Origin: Acidobacteriota bacterium
GTDB taxonomy: Bacteria; Acidobacteriota; Terriglobia; 20CM-2-55-15
NCBI GenBank assembly: GCA_003223875.1
Contig: QHWY01000230.1
Location: 1 to 59,035, forward strand
Direction of reading: 5' to 3'
DNA: 59,035 bases
The notes beneath the pieces were generated by a model. The model saw nothing but the letters and a program-made list of their open reading frames with translations, did not search any database and was not told the origin of the DNA. A program made the translations under genes and the position numbers. Positions 23,537 through 31,816 of the stretch are shown piece after piece. Numbering within the stretch: the first letter of the stretch is position 1; each line of letters starts with the position of its first letter.

Positions 23537-25339
23537 ATGCAAACCGAATTGGCTGGAAAAGTTGTAAGGAATTGCAGCCTGTGGATCTGGACTGGCGCCA
23601 GCGTCGCGATCGCGTTCGCAATCGCAATGGATCTACACAGCGGGCGGGCGGCAGTTCTTTGGGTGCTGGCAATCGCTTTGTGGGCGGCATACTTTTGGCC
23701 CAAGGCCACTGAAGAGAAGTCGTTTGGTTGGACTCCGCGATCCTTCAGTCTTGCCGGGTTCGTCATCGTATCGGCTGGCGGCGCTTTAGCCCGCTTGTAC
23801 CGGCTCGCCGACTTGCCGCTGGGCTCGTTTGTCGACGAAATATTCACTCTTAATAGCACTCTGCTCCAGCTTGAACAGCCGTTTGATCCTTTTGGCCACA
23901 CGCTCGCTGTTTCCAAAGCCTGGGGAAACGATCATGCGAACCTGTTCCTGTATTTAAATCTGCCGGTTCTGAAGGTCTTCGGCGTCAATTACTGGAGCAC
24001 GAAACTGCTGGCGGTCATACCGGGTGTAATTGCGTGTGCCGTCGTATTCCTGATAGCGCAACGGGTTTTCGAGAAACGCATCGCGCTGGCAACCGCTGTA
24101 CTGTTCGCGACAGCTCACTGGTCTGTTCGGCTGAGCCGGTACGGCTGGGATGTAGCTGTGATGATCATGATGTTTGCTGTGGCGATATGGCTGTTGTTGA
24201 TCGCGATGCAATCAGGCCGGATCTTCTATTCTTATTGCGCGGGAATCGCGGCAGGTACTTCTCTCTACAGCTATCTCGGAGCGCGGATCGCGGTACTTTC
24301 GCTTGTAAGCTTTATGCTTTGGGAGTGCGCGTTGCGGCGCCACCGGGCGATGTATGGCCAGGCGGCTGCGTTCGTTCTTGGCGTCACAATCGCGGCATAT
24401 CCTTTCTTGTGTTATTACCTATCGGACCCCGCAGAATTCTGGGCGAGAACGTCCGAAGTCAGCGTCTTCAATCACGAGCATCCAGTTCGGATGGTCTTGA
24501 ACAATATCGCGCCTCACGCCCTGATGTTTCACTGGCGAGGCGGTACGTTTGCCCGCGATAACTTTCCCGGCCTTCCCATGATCGACCCGCTGAGCGGTCT
24601 GTTGCTCATTGCCGGACTTGTGATACTGGTCCGAAGCGCAGACACATTTGCGCGTTTGATCATGTGCATCTTCGCATTGAACTTTTTGGGTGGTATTTTC
24701 TCGCTGAGCCAGGAAGGCGCACCGTATATCTACAGGACCGCGGCGGTGATTGTTCCGGCCTTCCTGGTTATCGCAGTGGGGCTGCAATGGTTCGTTGAGA
24801 AGGTAGGAAGCCGCGTGCTCGCATTATTGGCCGCCGCGATCGTCGTTTTAAACTTCTACTTTTACTTCGGTTTAGAGCCACAAAACACAGCTGCCATGCG
24901 AGTTATGGCGTATGAACCGCCGTTGATCGGATTGGAAGTCGCGCGTGACAATCTGCCGGTTTGGTTGGTGGGCGAGGACGTGCTTTCGCAGATGGAACTG
25001 AATTCGAGACCGACGGAAAAGTACGCCAATGCCAACCCCGCGGTTGTGTTGCCTTCTGTTCTTCGGAAGCTGGCAATCATTAATTTTTCCGGCCGGTACG
25101 ACACACGTCAGAGGCTGGCCGAAAATCTCACTCATCCGAAAAACATGTACTTTGTGGAAGCCTCGGCTTTGAAAATCGGCCCGCCCCTTAGACCTGCAAA
25201 GGTCATTTTCAAAAGCAGCAACCAGGAGATGATGGAAACCGTCGGCCGGCTCGGCGCGTCCCTCAGGCCCGTCCGCAATGTTTTGGGCGAACCTCTTCTG
25301 ACCGTCGCGGAATTTGGCAATCGGCCGATTAGCCGTTAA
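23537..25339 (+). CDS. GT39/ArnT-like membrane glycosyltransferase
   Basis: A 600-residue polytopic protein with about 11 hydrophobic segments. In the first periplasmic loop, LPLGSFVDEIFTLNSTLL carries the acidic DE typical of GT-C enzymes (PMT/ArnT). A second loop begins AVSKAWGNDHANLFLYLNLP. Such enzymes transfer sugar from a polyprenyl-phosphate donor to lipid or protein on the outer face of the inner membrane. The C-terminal soluble part is about 150 residues. The acceptor is unknown. The 3' end overlaps the convergent Kelch gene by 4 bases. Confidence 0.82.
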   Translation: MQTELAGKVVRNCSLWIWTGASVAIAFAIAMDLHSGRAAVLWVLAIALWAAYFWPKATEEKSFGWTPRSFSLAGFVIVSAGGALARLYRLADLPLGSFVDEIFTLNSTLLQLEQPFDPFGHTLAVSKAWGNDHANLFLYLNLPVLKVFGVNYWSTKLLAVIPGVIACAVVFLIAQRVFEKRIALATAVLFATAHWSVRLSRYGWDVAVMIMMFAVAIWLLLIAMQSGRIFYSYCAGIAAGTSLYSYLGARIAVLSLVSFMLWECALRRHRAMYGQAAAFVLGVTIAAYPFLCYYLSDPAEFWARTSEVSVFNHEHPVRMVLNNIAPHALMFHWRGGTFARDNFPGLPMIDPLSGLLLIAGLVILVRSADTFARLIMCIFALNFLGGIFSLSQEGAPYIYRTAAVIVPAFLVIAVGLQWFVEKVGSRVLALLAAAIVVLNFYFYFGLEPQNTAAMRVMAYEPPLIGLEVARDNLPVWLVGEDVLSQMELNSRPTEKYANANPAVVLPSVLRKLAIINFSGRYDTRQRLAENLTHPKNMYFVEASALKIGPPLRPAKVIFKSSNQEMMETVGRLGASLRPVRNVLGEPLLTVAEFGNRPISR

Positions 25340-26301
25340 GGGAGACTGAAGGTGAGCAAGGTGTCCGAAATCTCGCCGCCGCCGCACCCTGCAGCACCGC
25401 CGGCGAAGTATGCCAGGTCGCCGAGTGTGACCGCGCGGAAACCGTGACGACCTGTGGCCATCGAGGCCAGGCTCACCCAGCGGTCGGTTTTCGGGTCGTA
25501 GCCTTCGTTTTCGATGAAAGTCTTGCGATTGTTGCATTCGCCGCCGGCAACGAGAATGAGACCTCGATAAAGCGTCACCGCCATTGCGCTGCGCGGTGTC
25601 GGCATGGGTGCCGCCGATTTCCACGAATTGGTCGCGGGATCGTAGACGTCGTGCATGCCCGTGTTGTCGACGGTCGCATTAAAACGCCCGCCGATGGCGT
25701 GGATCCGCCCATCCAGCGCAATCACGGCCAGATGATCCCGCGCCTTCGGTAACGGCGCGAGGTCGCTCCATTTGTTGGTCGCGGGATCGTAGACCTCATG
25801 CGTTGCGACTGTTACTGTATCGACGCCGCGCCCGCCGATCGCGTGAAGCTTTCCGTTCAGCGCAGCCAAACCCACCGATCCGCGCGGACTCTTCATTGGC
25901 GCCAATGTCCGCCAGGTATCGCGGCCTGGATCGTATTCGAAAGCGACGTCCAAGGCGCCCATATGGACATTTCGTGTGAAACCGCCGACGACGTAGATCT
26001 TTCCGTTCATCCCGACCGCGCCTGCGTGACTGATGCCGCGCGGCATAGGCGCGCGCTCACGCCAGCGATCCGTTGCCGGAGCGTACTCCTCAACGAGCTG
26101 TTGATCGTCGCGTCCTCGCGCCGATCCGCCCATCACATATATCTTTCCGTTCACCGAAGCGGCCGCTACCTCGCCGCGCGGTTCCGGAAGCCGCGCCTTC
26201 TCCGACCACTTCCCTTGCCCCGCAGACTGAGGCCGCGCGAGGCCGCCGCCGGCGAAGCAAACCATGATCAGGACGAACACGAAAATGACAAATGGCTTCA
26301 T
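25336..26301 (-). CDS. Secreted Kelch-repeat beta-propeller protein
   Basis: A 321-residue protein with an N-terminal signal peptide (MKPFVIFVFVLIMVCFAGGG). Six Kelch units each show GKIYVxGG or similar followed by a YDPATNxW strand: for example VNGKIYVMGGSARG, MNGKIYVVGGFTRN, LNGKLHAIGGRGVD, LDGRIHAIGGRFNA and RGLILVAGGE. It should fold as one periplasmic or extracellular propeller. No catalytic residues are evident (relatives include N-acetylneuraminate epimerase). It ends in a 4-base convergent overlap with the GT39 gene. Confidence 0.88.
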   Translation of the reverse strand: MKPFVIFVFVLIMVCFAGGGLARPQSAGQGKWSEKARLPEPRGEVAAASVNGKIYVMGGSARGRDDQQLVEEYAPATDRWRERAPMPRGISHAGAVGMNGKIYVVGGFTRNVHMGALDVAFEYDPGRDTWRTLAPMKSPRGSVGLAALNGKLHAIGGRGVDTVTVATHEVYDPATNKWSDLAPLPKARDHLAVIALDGRIHAIGGRFNATVDNTGMHDVYDPATNSWKSAAPMPTPRSAMAVTLYRGLILVAGGECNNRKTFIENEGYDPKTDRWVSLASMATGRHGFRAVTLGDLAYFAGGAAGCGGGEISDTLLTFSLP

Positions 26302-26361
26302 ATTGTGGTCCCCAATTCTACCGTAGAATTCTTCAATGATGATCGAAACAACGGAATATAT

Positions 26362-26492
26362 GGTGGTGCCTCAGTTTGAAAATTGCGGGGTTTCCCAACT
26401 GTAGCGGCGCTCTTATGAGCGCCGACAGTGCAGCAGTTTAGACATCGCCGGCGGTCATAGACCGCCGCTACAGATGAAACTGAGTCACCACC
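26362..26492. mobile_element. MITE-like element with GGTGGTG terminal repeats
   Basis: Left end GGTGGTGCCTCAGTTT (26362-26377) and right end AAACTGAGTCACCACC (26477-26492) are inverted repeats with one mismatch. The centre is the CTGTAGCGGCG...CGCCGCTACAG core (26399-26473). The flanks share AATATAT (left GGAATATAT, right CAATATATC), consistent with an 8-bp target duplication carrying one change. No ORF. It shares its core but not its ends with the GGCTTTGCAC elements. Confidence 0.75.
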
Positions 26493-26552
26493 CAATATAT
26501 CGTTCAGACCAAGGGCCACTGCGACATACATTTTTTCAATTCCTCGGAGGGT

Positions 26553-26588
26553 AGCGCGGGGCGGGCCCCTCGACCCGCCCTCCGCGCT
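26553..26588 (-). terminator. GC-rich hairpin after the FN3 gene
   Basis: AGCGCGGGGCGGG / CCCGCCCTCCGCGCT forms a stem of about 14 bp with an 8-base loop, starting 2 bases after the FN3 stop codon. There is no clear T-run, so it is either a weak terminator or a REP-type RNA-stabilising hairpin. Confidence 0.4.
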
Positions 26589-26590
26589 CC

Positions 26591-27232
26591 TTACGCGCAG
26601 ACGCGCGTGAAGGTTTCACTCCAATCGGTATAGTCCAGCTTGCCGAAAGCACGAACCTGGAACGCATAGTTTGTTCCTGGCGTCAGTCCACTGATGGATA
26701 CGGCTGCTTTTGCACTGGCAAAAGTCTCCGTTGTCCATGTCGCGGGCGTGCCGCCGCCGGCAGGTACCGGGGCATATCGGACGTAGTGCGACCGTGCGCG
26801 AGGAAGAGACTTGATCGTCGCCAGCAGTTCACCACTGCTACCGTGTGTGATCTTAACAATCGAGGCTGGCAGCAGCGGCGTCGCTGGGGTGCGCATCCTG
26901 GAAGCCGCTTCGAATCCGCTCGACAGAAACGTCGGCATGTCGTTCTTGCACATGATCTCGACGTAACGGCCGAGCAGGCGAAGCGATTGCGTTAACGCTT
27001 CCCGTTTCTTCTTTTTCTCGCTGATCGCTTTCTTGCGTCCATCGAGCGCCTGCGTGATCAGGCGAGAGTAGCTATCGATGTCGGCTTTGAAAGCGTTCAT
27101 ATCCATCGGTGGATTGGGATAAGCGGCATTACCGTTCGTCCCTATGTAGAAGGCGTTCAGACGACCGAGAAAAAGCTCGTCTGACAGTTTCGTGTAACCT
27201 AGTATTGGTATGATTTGATTTAACTTCGACAT
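26591..27232 (-). CDS. Fibronectin type III domain protein
   Basis: A 213-residue protein. Residues 1-110 are helical (LGYTKLSDELFLGRLNAFYI, then a KKAISEKKKKREALTQSLR helix). Residues about 125-213 are a fibronectin type III domain with the signature VSISGLTPGTNYAFQVRAFG near its end. There is no signal peptide. I recall this arrangement from small FN3 proteins in environmental bacteria; the function is unknown. AAGGT lies 5 bases before the ATG. A strong hairpin follows the stop. Confidence 0.75.
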   Translation of the reverse strand: MSKLNQIIPILGYTKLSDELFLGRLNAFYIGTNGNAAYPNPPMDMNAFKADIDSYSRLITQALDGRKKAISEKKKKREALTQSLRLLGRYVEIMCKNDMPTFLSSGFEAASRMRTPATPLLPASIVKITHGSSGELLATIKSLPRARSHYVRYAPVPAGGGTPATWTTETFASAKAAVSISGLTPGTNYAFQVRAFGKLDYTDWSETFTRVCA

Positions 27233-27476
27233 TGTTTACCTTCTTTGCCGCGAAGCAATGCCGCGGTTAGATCGTTGACGGTTTCCCGGCGCGTGAAAAA
27301 ACAGGGACCGATTCACGACTGCATCGGCATGAGAAAGGCAACCGGACTTTCTCCCCTCTACTGACTACATCCCGCAGACCCCCCTTTCCTTACAGCCGCC
27401 GCAAAATTTTTTTGGCGGTCGGGGCTGCCTCTTGCGAGTCCCTATAGTGTGTAAAACACCGGAGAATGGAAAACGG

Positions 27477-27599
27477 ATGAAAGAAAATCAGCCGGTATCG
27501 ACAGCAACGGATGTCTCGACCAATAAAACCAACAGGTTAGGCACGGAAAATTTTTTGTCGCTCGCCGAAGAACGGCAGGAACTCGAGGATGTCTTATAA
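27477..27599 (+). CDS. Short leader ORF overlapping the SYK-repeat gene
   Basis: A 40-codon ORF starting MKENQPVSTATDVSTNK and ending ERQELEDVL with stop TAA at 27597-27599. It terminates inside the first 21-bp repeat, overlapping the next ORF start by 11 bases (+1 frame relation). A GGAG lies about 12 bases upstream of its ATG. It could be a leader coupling translation into the repeat protein, or the true N-terminus of that protein if a frameshift occurs. Evidence is modest. Confidence 0.35.
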   Translation: MKENQPVSTATDVSTNKTNRLGTENFLSLAEERQELEDVL

Positions 27600-27864
27600 G
27601 ATACCGGCGTCTTCTTATAAGAAAACGGCGCCTTCCTATAAGATCGTCGCCTTTTCTTATAGGAAGAAGCGCGCTTCCTATAAGATGTCGGCGTCTCCTG
27701 ATAAGAAGAAGCGGGCTTTTTATAAGATGTTGGCTTTTTCTTATAAGAAAACATTGGCTTCTTATCAGATATCCGCGTTTTCTTATGAGAAGAGGGTAGC
27801 TTCTTACCAGATGTCGGCGTTTTCTTATCAGCAGGGGCCGGCTTCTTATCAGATCACGGATTGA
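27589..27864 (+). CDS. Tyrosine/lysine-rich heptad-repeat protein (SYKxxAx, 13 units)
   Basis: A 91-residue protein made almost entirely of 13 seven-residue units. Odd units are SY(K/Q)(I/M)xA(F/S); even units are SYKKxxA. The true period is therefore 14 residues (42 bp). The fourth position of odd units stays Ile/Met through ATA, ATC and ATG codons, and Ser, Ala and Lys codons vary mainly at third positions, suggesting selection on this reading frame. Lys gives way to Gln toward the C-terminus. It is strongly basic, with no signal peptide or cysteine. GAGG precedes the ATG. Its TGA overlaps the PaiB RBS region, so they look co-transcribed. I recognise no family. Confidence 0.6.
   Translation: MSYKIPASSYKKTAPSYKIVAFSYRKKRASYKMSASPDKKKRAFYKMLAFSYKKTLASYQISAFSYEKRVASYQMSAFSYQQGPASYQITD
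27592..27861 (+). repeat. 21-bp direct-repeat array with palindromic TCTTATAAGA core
   Basis: Thirteen units of 21 bp, the last one 18 bp. Many units begin TCTTATAAGA, a perfect 10-bp palindrome that degrades to TCTTATCAGA at the 3' side. Units alternate in two types, giving a 42-bp super-repeat. Because the core is palindromic, the minus strand also reads as SYKK-like heptads. The units are contiguous without unique spacers, so this is not a CRISPR array. Confidence 0.9.
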
Positions 27865-27873
27865 GGAGAGTCG

Positions 27874-28515
27874 ATGTACTTGCCAAAAATGTTTGAGGAA
27901 GACCGCGTTGAAGTCTTGCACGAATTGATTCGCAGATACCCGTTCGGCACCTTGGTCACGTTCAATCATGGATTGCGGGCAAATCATATTCCGTTCGAGG
28001 TAGAGTCCGCGCCTGAACCCTTTGGGATCCTCTATGCGCATGTGGCTCGTGCCAATCCACTCTGGCGTGACCTTTCGCGCGACAACGAAGCACTCGTGAT
28101 TTTTCAAGGACCGCAGACCTACATTTCTCCGTCGTGGTATCCCACAAAAAAGGAGACCGGAATGGTGGTGCCGACCTGGAACTACGCCGTCGTCCACGCG
28201 CATGGCCAGTTGGAGCCAATCGAAGATCCCGTGTGGCTGCGGGCCTTTGTTGACAAACTGACAAAAACTCATGAGGAAGGTCGAGCGGAGCCCTGGAACG
28301 TTTCCGACGCACCTGCGCCGTACATCGAAAAACAGCTCAGCGCCATCGTCGGACTCAAACTCACGATCACCCGGTTAGTGGGCAAGTGGAAGCTTAGTCA
28401 AAATCGTCCGGCAGCAGATCGTGCAGGCGTGATCCGCGCTTTATTTGAAGAAGGAACGGAATCATCAGTGGCTATGGCTGAAGCAATGGAAAAGGCTAAC
28501 AATGTGATCCGTTGA
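27874..28515 (+). CDS. PaiB-family FMN-binding protein
   Basis: A 213-residue protein of the PaiB family (split-barrel flavin-binding fold, named for a Bacillus regulator of protease and sporulation genes). It begins MYLPKMFEEDRVEVLHELIR, then PFGTLVT. The FMN region is HVARANPLWRDL and IFQGPQTYISPSWYPTK, followed by VPTWNYAVVHAHG. Length matches the family. It directly follows the SYK-repeat gene, with GAGGAG before the ATG. Whether it binds DNA or acts as a flavin enzyme is unsettled for the family. Confidence 0.9.
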   Translation: MYLPKMFEEDRVEVLHELIRRYPFGTLVTFNHGLRANHIPFEVESAPEPFGILYAHVARANPLWRDLSRDNEALVIFQGPQTYISPSWYPTKKETGMVVPTWNYAVVHAHGQLEPIEDPVWLRAFVDKLTKTHEEGRAEPWNVSDAPAPYIEKQLSAIVGLKLTITRLVGKWKLSQNRPAADRAGVIRALFEEGTESSVAMAEAMEKANNVIR

Positions 28516-28733
28516 AAAGAATCGCCGGGTACAGCTTGAATGCGGGCTTTCGGAGGATTCTATTGGTATCCGGGCGATAGATAGTCAATCCCCGCACGAC
28601 CGATCCAAACGCACTCAATTGAACTTCAGAAGCGAAAATTCCGAAAATAGCTTGTGGTCCTCTCCTAATCAGCGTAGAACAGCCAAACGATAGCCCGCTG
28701 TATAGGAATCGTCCCAGAAGAAGAGAGAGCACG

Positions 28734-29810
28734 ATGAAGATAGCGCCACGGACCGCTGTGATCCTTTTGCTGTTTTGTACGACTTCACCACTTCACGCCC
28801 AATGGCTGAAACATTCCACGCCAGGAATCCCCCGGACCCCGGACGGCGCGCCAAACCTGGCCGCCCCCGTGCCACGCACGGCTGAAGGCAAGCCGGATTT
28901 TTCCGGCGTGTGGGGATTCGATGCTGGCCCGTCTCTGTTTTACATCGCCGGTGGCCTGAAGCCTGATGAAATCCAGCCTTGGGCGCGTGAGGCTGCCAAG
29001 CAGCAGAGCGAAAATTACGCGCGCGATGACCAGTTTCCGCGGTGCCTGCCGGAAGGCCCGCGCTTCAATCACTTCCTGGCGCTTCCGAACAAGATTGTGC
29101 AGACGCCAACGCTGATGATGGTCATGGCTGAAAACCTCTCGTACCGCCAAATCTTCCTGGATGGGCGTGCGCTCCCCGAAGTGGTCACGCCGAGTTTCAT
29201 GGGCTATTCCGTGGGGCATTGGGAAGGCGATACGTTGGTCGTGGAAACGATTGGCTATAAGGACACCACCAAGTTGGACTTTGCCGGGCATCCGCACACG
29301 GAAAATCTCCGCCTCACGGAACGATATCGCCGCCTCGATTTCGGGCACATGGAGATTCAAGAGACGTTTTCTGATCCGGCTGTCTACAGCCGGCCGTTGA
29401 CCCTCACGGTCAAGGCCACTCTGGTACCGGATACCGAGTTGCTAGAGTACGTGTGCGCCGAGAACGAGAAGGACCGTCAGGGTCAGCATCTGGTCGGAAC
29501 CGTCGGTGAGGAGATGAAGGCGATCAAACCCGTCAAGGTCTCGCCCGAAATTCTCGCCAAATACGTGGCGAGGTATGACTTTCGGTGGCCCGAGAATCCG
29601 ACCGTCCCTTCGGTGTGGCCCGTCACGATGGCCAATGGGGAGTTGTTCCTCCAAGGCGCGCCCTTGACTCCGCTGTCCGAGACGCAGTTCCTCTGGGCGG
29701 GGAGCAATCGACTCGAATTTGTCAAGGATGCGCAGGGTCGTGTCACGCACTTTGTCGTCACCGTGGTTGAAGGCAACCTGATCGTCAAGAAAATACCGGA
29801 TGGAAAATAG
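28734..29810 (+). CDS. Secreted protein of unknown function, acidobacterial-type family
   Basis: A 358-residue exported protein with a signal peptide (MKIAPRTAVILLLFCTTSPLHAQ). It contains RTAEGKPDFSGVWGFD near residue 47 and VGHWEGDTLVVETIGYKDTT near residue 160. These are signatures I associate with a large uncharacterised family common in Acidobacteriota, often found in many copies. No catalytic motif is recognised. The C-terminal 100 residues look like a beta-rich domain. Nothing is seen in the 218 bp before it apart from an AGAAGAGAGAG purine run near the start. Confidence 0.75.
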   Translation: MKIAPRTAVILLLFCTTSPLHAQWLKHSTPGIPRTPDGAPNLAAPVPRTAEGKPDFSGVWGFDAGPSLFYIAGGLKPDEIQPWAREAAKQQSENYARDDQFPRCLPEGPRFNHFLALPNKIVQTPTLMMVMAENLSYRQIFLDGRALPEVVTPSFMGYSVGHWEGDTLVVETIGYKDTTKLDFAGHPHTENLRLTERYRRLDFGHMEIQETFSDPAVYSRPLTLTVKATLVPDTELLEYVCAENEKDRQGQHLVGTVGEEMKAIKPVKVSPEILAKYVARYDFRWPENPTVPSVWPVTMANGELFLQGAPLTPLSETQFLWAGSNRLEFVKDAQGRVTHFVVTVVEGNLIVKKIPDGK

Positions 29811-30057
29811 CCCCCACCGCCGGACTAAGCCTTCGTGGCAACCCCTGGCCAGCGAGCCGAAAAAAGGCCACGCCTAGCATTTGTGGGTTCAACGCTTAAG
29901 CTTAGCGAGATCATGGTATCGATTCCGAATATTAGGATTCGTCTGCAAGCGGTAATCGCCCAGACGGGGGCCTACAAAAGACGAGATGCCGCTGTACTCG
30001 ATAAGCTCGCGACGCCAAGAAACAACTCCTGGAGAACAAGCTCAAGCCGATTTGGGC
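29811..30057 (+). other. Intergenic stretch with a possible gene remnant
   Basis: No complete gene. A stretch from about 29912 reads MVSIPNIRIRLQAVIAQTGA and continues as RRDAAVLDKLAT. It is continued in another frame as KKQLLENKLKPIWAHAL, so it looks like a frameshifted relic of a small helical protein. It runs into the convergent 3' end of the antiporter gene. The segment around 29823-29846 (GGACTAAGC...GTGGCAACC) resembles DNA just after the integrase remnant near 34838. Confidence 0.3.
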
Positions 30058-31242
30058 TCACGCCTTGATGTGCCGCGGTCGTAGCGGCTCGAATTCCTCG
30101 TCCTCAACTGCGACAATCTCCTCGGCCTTCAACGCGTGCAGGGGCGGGGCGAACCACCGCTGAGCGACGATTGTTGGAATGATCGCGGACCCGATGACAG
30201 CCCCCATGAGAATCGTAAATTGCTGCTGATCGATGATGCCTGCGTTCAAGCCAAAAAATGACGAAATCGTCCCGAACGTCAGGCCCGTGCTCATTAAAAG
30301 GGTCGTGAAGACTGCGTGCGGTCTGACGAACCGGCGCGCCGCCGGCAGTACCCCGACGAACTTTGTGGCGATTTTGACGAGCAAGAACCCGAATAACAGC
30401 CATGCGCCCGCCGCTAGCTGCCGCACGTCAACGTTGAGGCCGCCCTTTAGAAAGAAAATAGGTGTCAGGAACGCGAAGGAAACGATGCGGAAACGCCGTT
30501 GCTCTTCAGGGTGACGCTCGAACACCTCCGAAACCGCAAGGCCCAGCAAGAAGGCAGGCAGCACGGCATGCGACTGGGCAAGGTCCGCCGCCCACATGAG
30601 CAAGAACAGCGCCAGGAAGGCACCCTTGATCTCAGGTTCGATGACGCGCGCTCCGTATCGGGCGAAGAACGGACGCTGCAAGACCATCATCAACGCGATG
30701 ACGAGCGCCGATACGACGACGAAAAGTACGAGATACGCACTCGGCCGGGCGAATAGCACCGAGAGGGCGAGCGCGGTACTGAGGTCGGTGATGAACGTTG
30801 CCGCCATGAGGATCTTGCCCAGCCTGTTCGCGGCAAGTCCCGTTTCGACGAGGACGGCATACACCACGGCAAGGGACGTTGTCGAAAGCGCCGTTCCTGC
30901 AATCTCTGACTGACGCAGGTTCCAGCCCGCCACGTAATGGGCGAACAGTGCGACGCCGATGAAAGGTAGTAGGAAAGAGAGACCCCCGATTACCAACGCC
31001 GGCTTCCACTCTCGACGGAGGAGTGTCCGATCGACTTCCGCGCCGGCCAAGAACGTGAGCACGATACCGGCGAAGCTTCCGATGAAATCGATCCACGGTG
31101 TCGGTCGCGGCCCGAAGAGACTCGCTCCGACAACGCCGAGGCCAATCTCGATAATCGCGACCGAGATGCCAAACTCGACCGAGACAATGGCGGCGACTAG
31201 GATCAGTGCTGCAACAATCGTTGCTGTGGTCAGATCAGTCAT
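30058..31242 (-). CDS. CPA2-type cation:proton antiporter (Na+/H+ exchanger family)
   Basis: A 394-residue polytopic protein with about 12 membrane helices. Family features: FLAGAEVDRTLLRREWKPAL near residue 65, GTALSTTSLAVVYAVLVETG near residue 115 and FFLKGGLNVD in the later half. Only the membrane domain is present; there is no TrkA-N or other regulatory domain. It exchanges Na+, K+ or Li+ for protons. Start is ATG at 31242, with GGGAG 8 bases upstream; the upstream in-frame codons lie in a structured leader. Confidence 0.87.
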   Translation of the reverse strand: MTDLTTATIVAALILVAAIVSVEFGISVAIIEIGLGVVGASLFGPRPTPWIDFIGSFAGIVLTFLAGAEVDRTLLRREWKPALVIGGLSFLLPFIGVALFAHYVAGWNLRQSEIAGTALSTTSLAVVYAVLVETGLAANRLGKILMAATFITDLSTALALSVLFARPSAYLVLFVVVSALVIALMMVLQRPFFARYGARVIEPEIKGAFLALFLLMWAADLAQSHAVLPAFLLGLAVSEVFERHPEEQRRFRIVSFAFLTPIFFLKGGLNVDVRQLAAGAWLLFGFLLVKIATKFVGVLPAARRFVRPHAVFTTLLMSTGLTFGTISSFFGLNAGIIDQQQFTILMGAVIGSAIIPTIVAQRWFAPPLHALKAEEIVAVEDEEFEPLRPRHIKA

Positions 31243-31339
31243 GAACGTGCTCCCTATGCACCTGTTGTGCGTAATGCTTCTTCGTCGCTCACAAAGATGG
31301 CTAGGAACCGTGTTGCCCAGCACCTGACGCTCGCGGCGC

Positions 31340-31475
31340 AGTGTGAGTTCACCGCTGGGCGGCTCGATAACGTGTATTTTCGGGGCTGACGTGTGGCCGG
31401 AGGGGTTTTCCTACGGGACGTGCACCCCGTAGGAGTCATTGGCCACGCAGATAACGCGTGACGGTTAAAGGCGGA
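31340..31475 (-). ncRNA. Structured 5' leader of the antiporter gene, riboswitch candidate
   Basis: In the minus-strand transcript, about 100-230 bases before the antiporter ATG, a nested stem occurs. The outer pairing is GUGGCC (31441-31446) with GGCCAC (31393-31398). The inner stem is CCUACGGG/CCCGUAGG (31410-31417 with 31426-31433). Between them are asymmetric internal loops AAUGACU and AAAACCCCUCC. Such conserved-looking loops before a cation antiporter resemble the nhaA-I (Li+/Na+-type) riboswitch class as I remember it, which I cannot verify here. Confidence 0.5.
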
Positions 31476-31816
31476 CTCCACCGCCTAGGTTCTCATTTTT
31501 GCACGCAGAACACCGCCTGATCAAGCGAACGCTGTCGCGGCTAAGATCAGGCCACTACCCTATCGCGCGGAGTGCACGACATATTTTGTGAAACTCAGAC
31601 CGCACGGCTCAAGAAGCGATCCGTCGCTCCATCAAAAATGTTCGTTTCTGCGCCCCGACACATTTAACGAAGAGGGTTCCATTACGACCGCTGAAGCTTT
31701 TTTGCGCCGATCTCCTTAATCACGCTGACTTGGCAAGGAAGAGACTCGATGCGGGCATGTTTTTCTTGACGAATACGCATCGTCTGCTGAGACTGCCGTG
31801 ACGAAGGAATCCACGG

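Noticed and set aside
27592..27861. CRISPR array
   Set aside because: Units are 21 bp, contiguous, without unique spacers, and no cas gene is nearby.
27442..28272. A 276-codon minus-strand ORF, and a shorter one (27488-27754) with SYKK-like repeats
   Set aside because: They arise because the repeat core TCTTATAAGA is palindromic; the longer one also runs through the PaiB-like gene in antisense. Third-position variation favours the plus strand.
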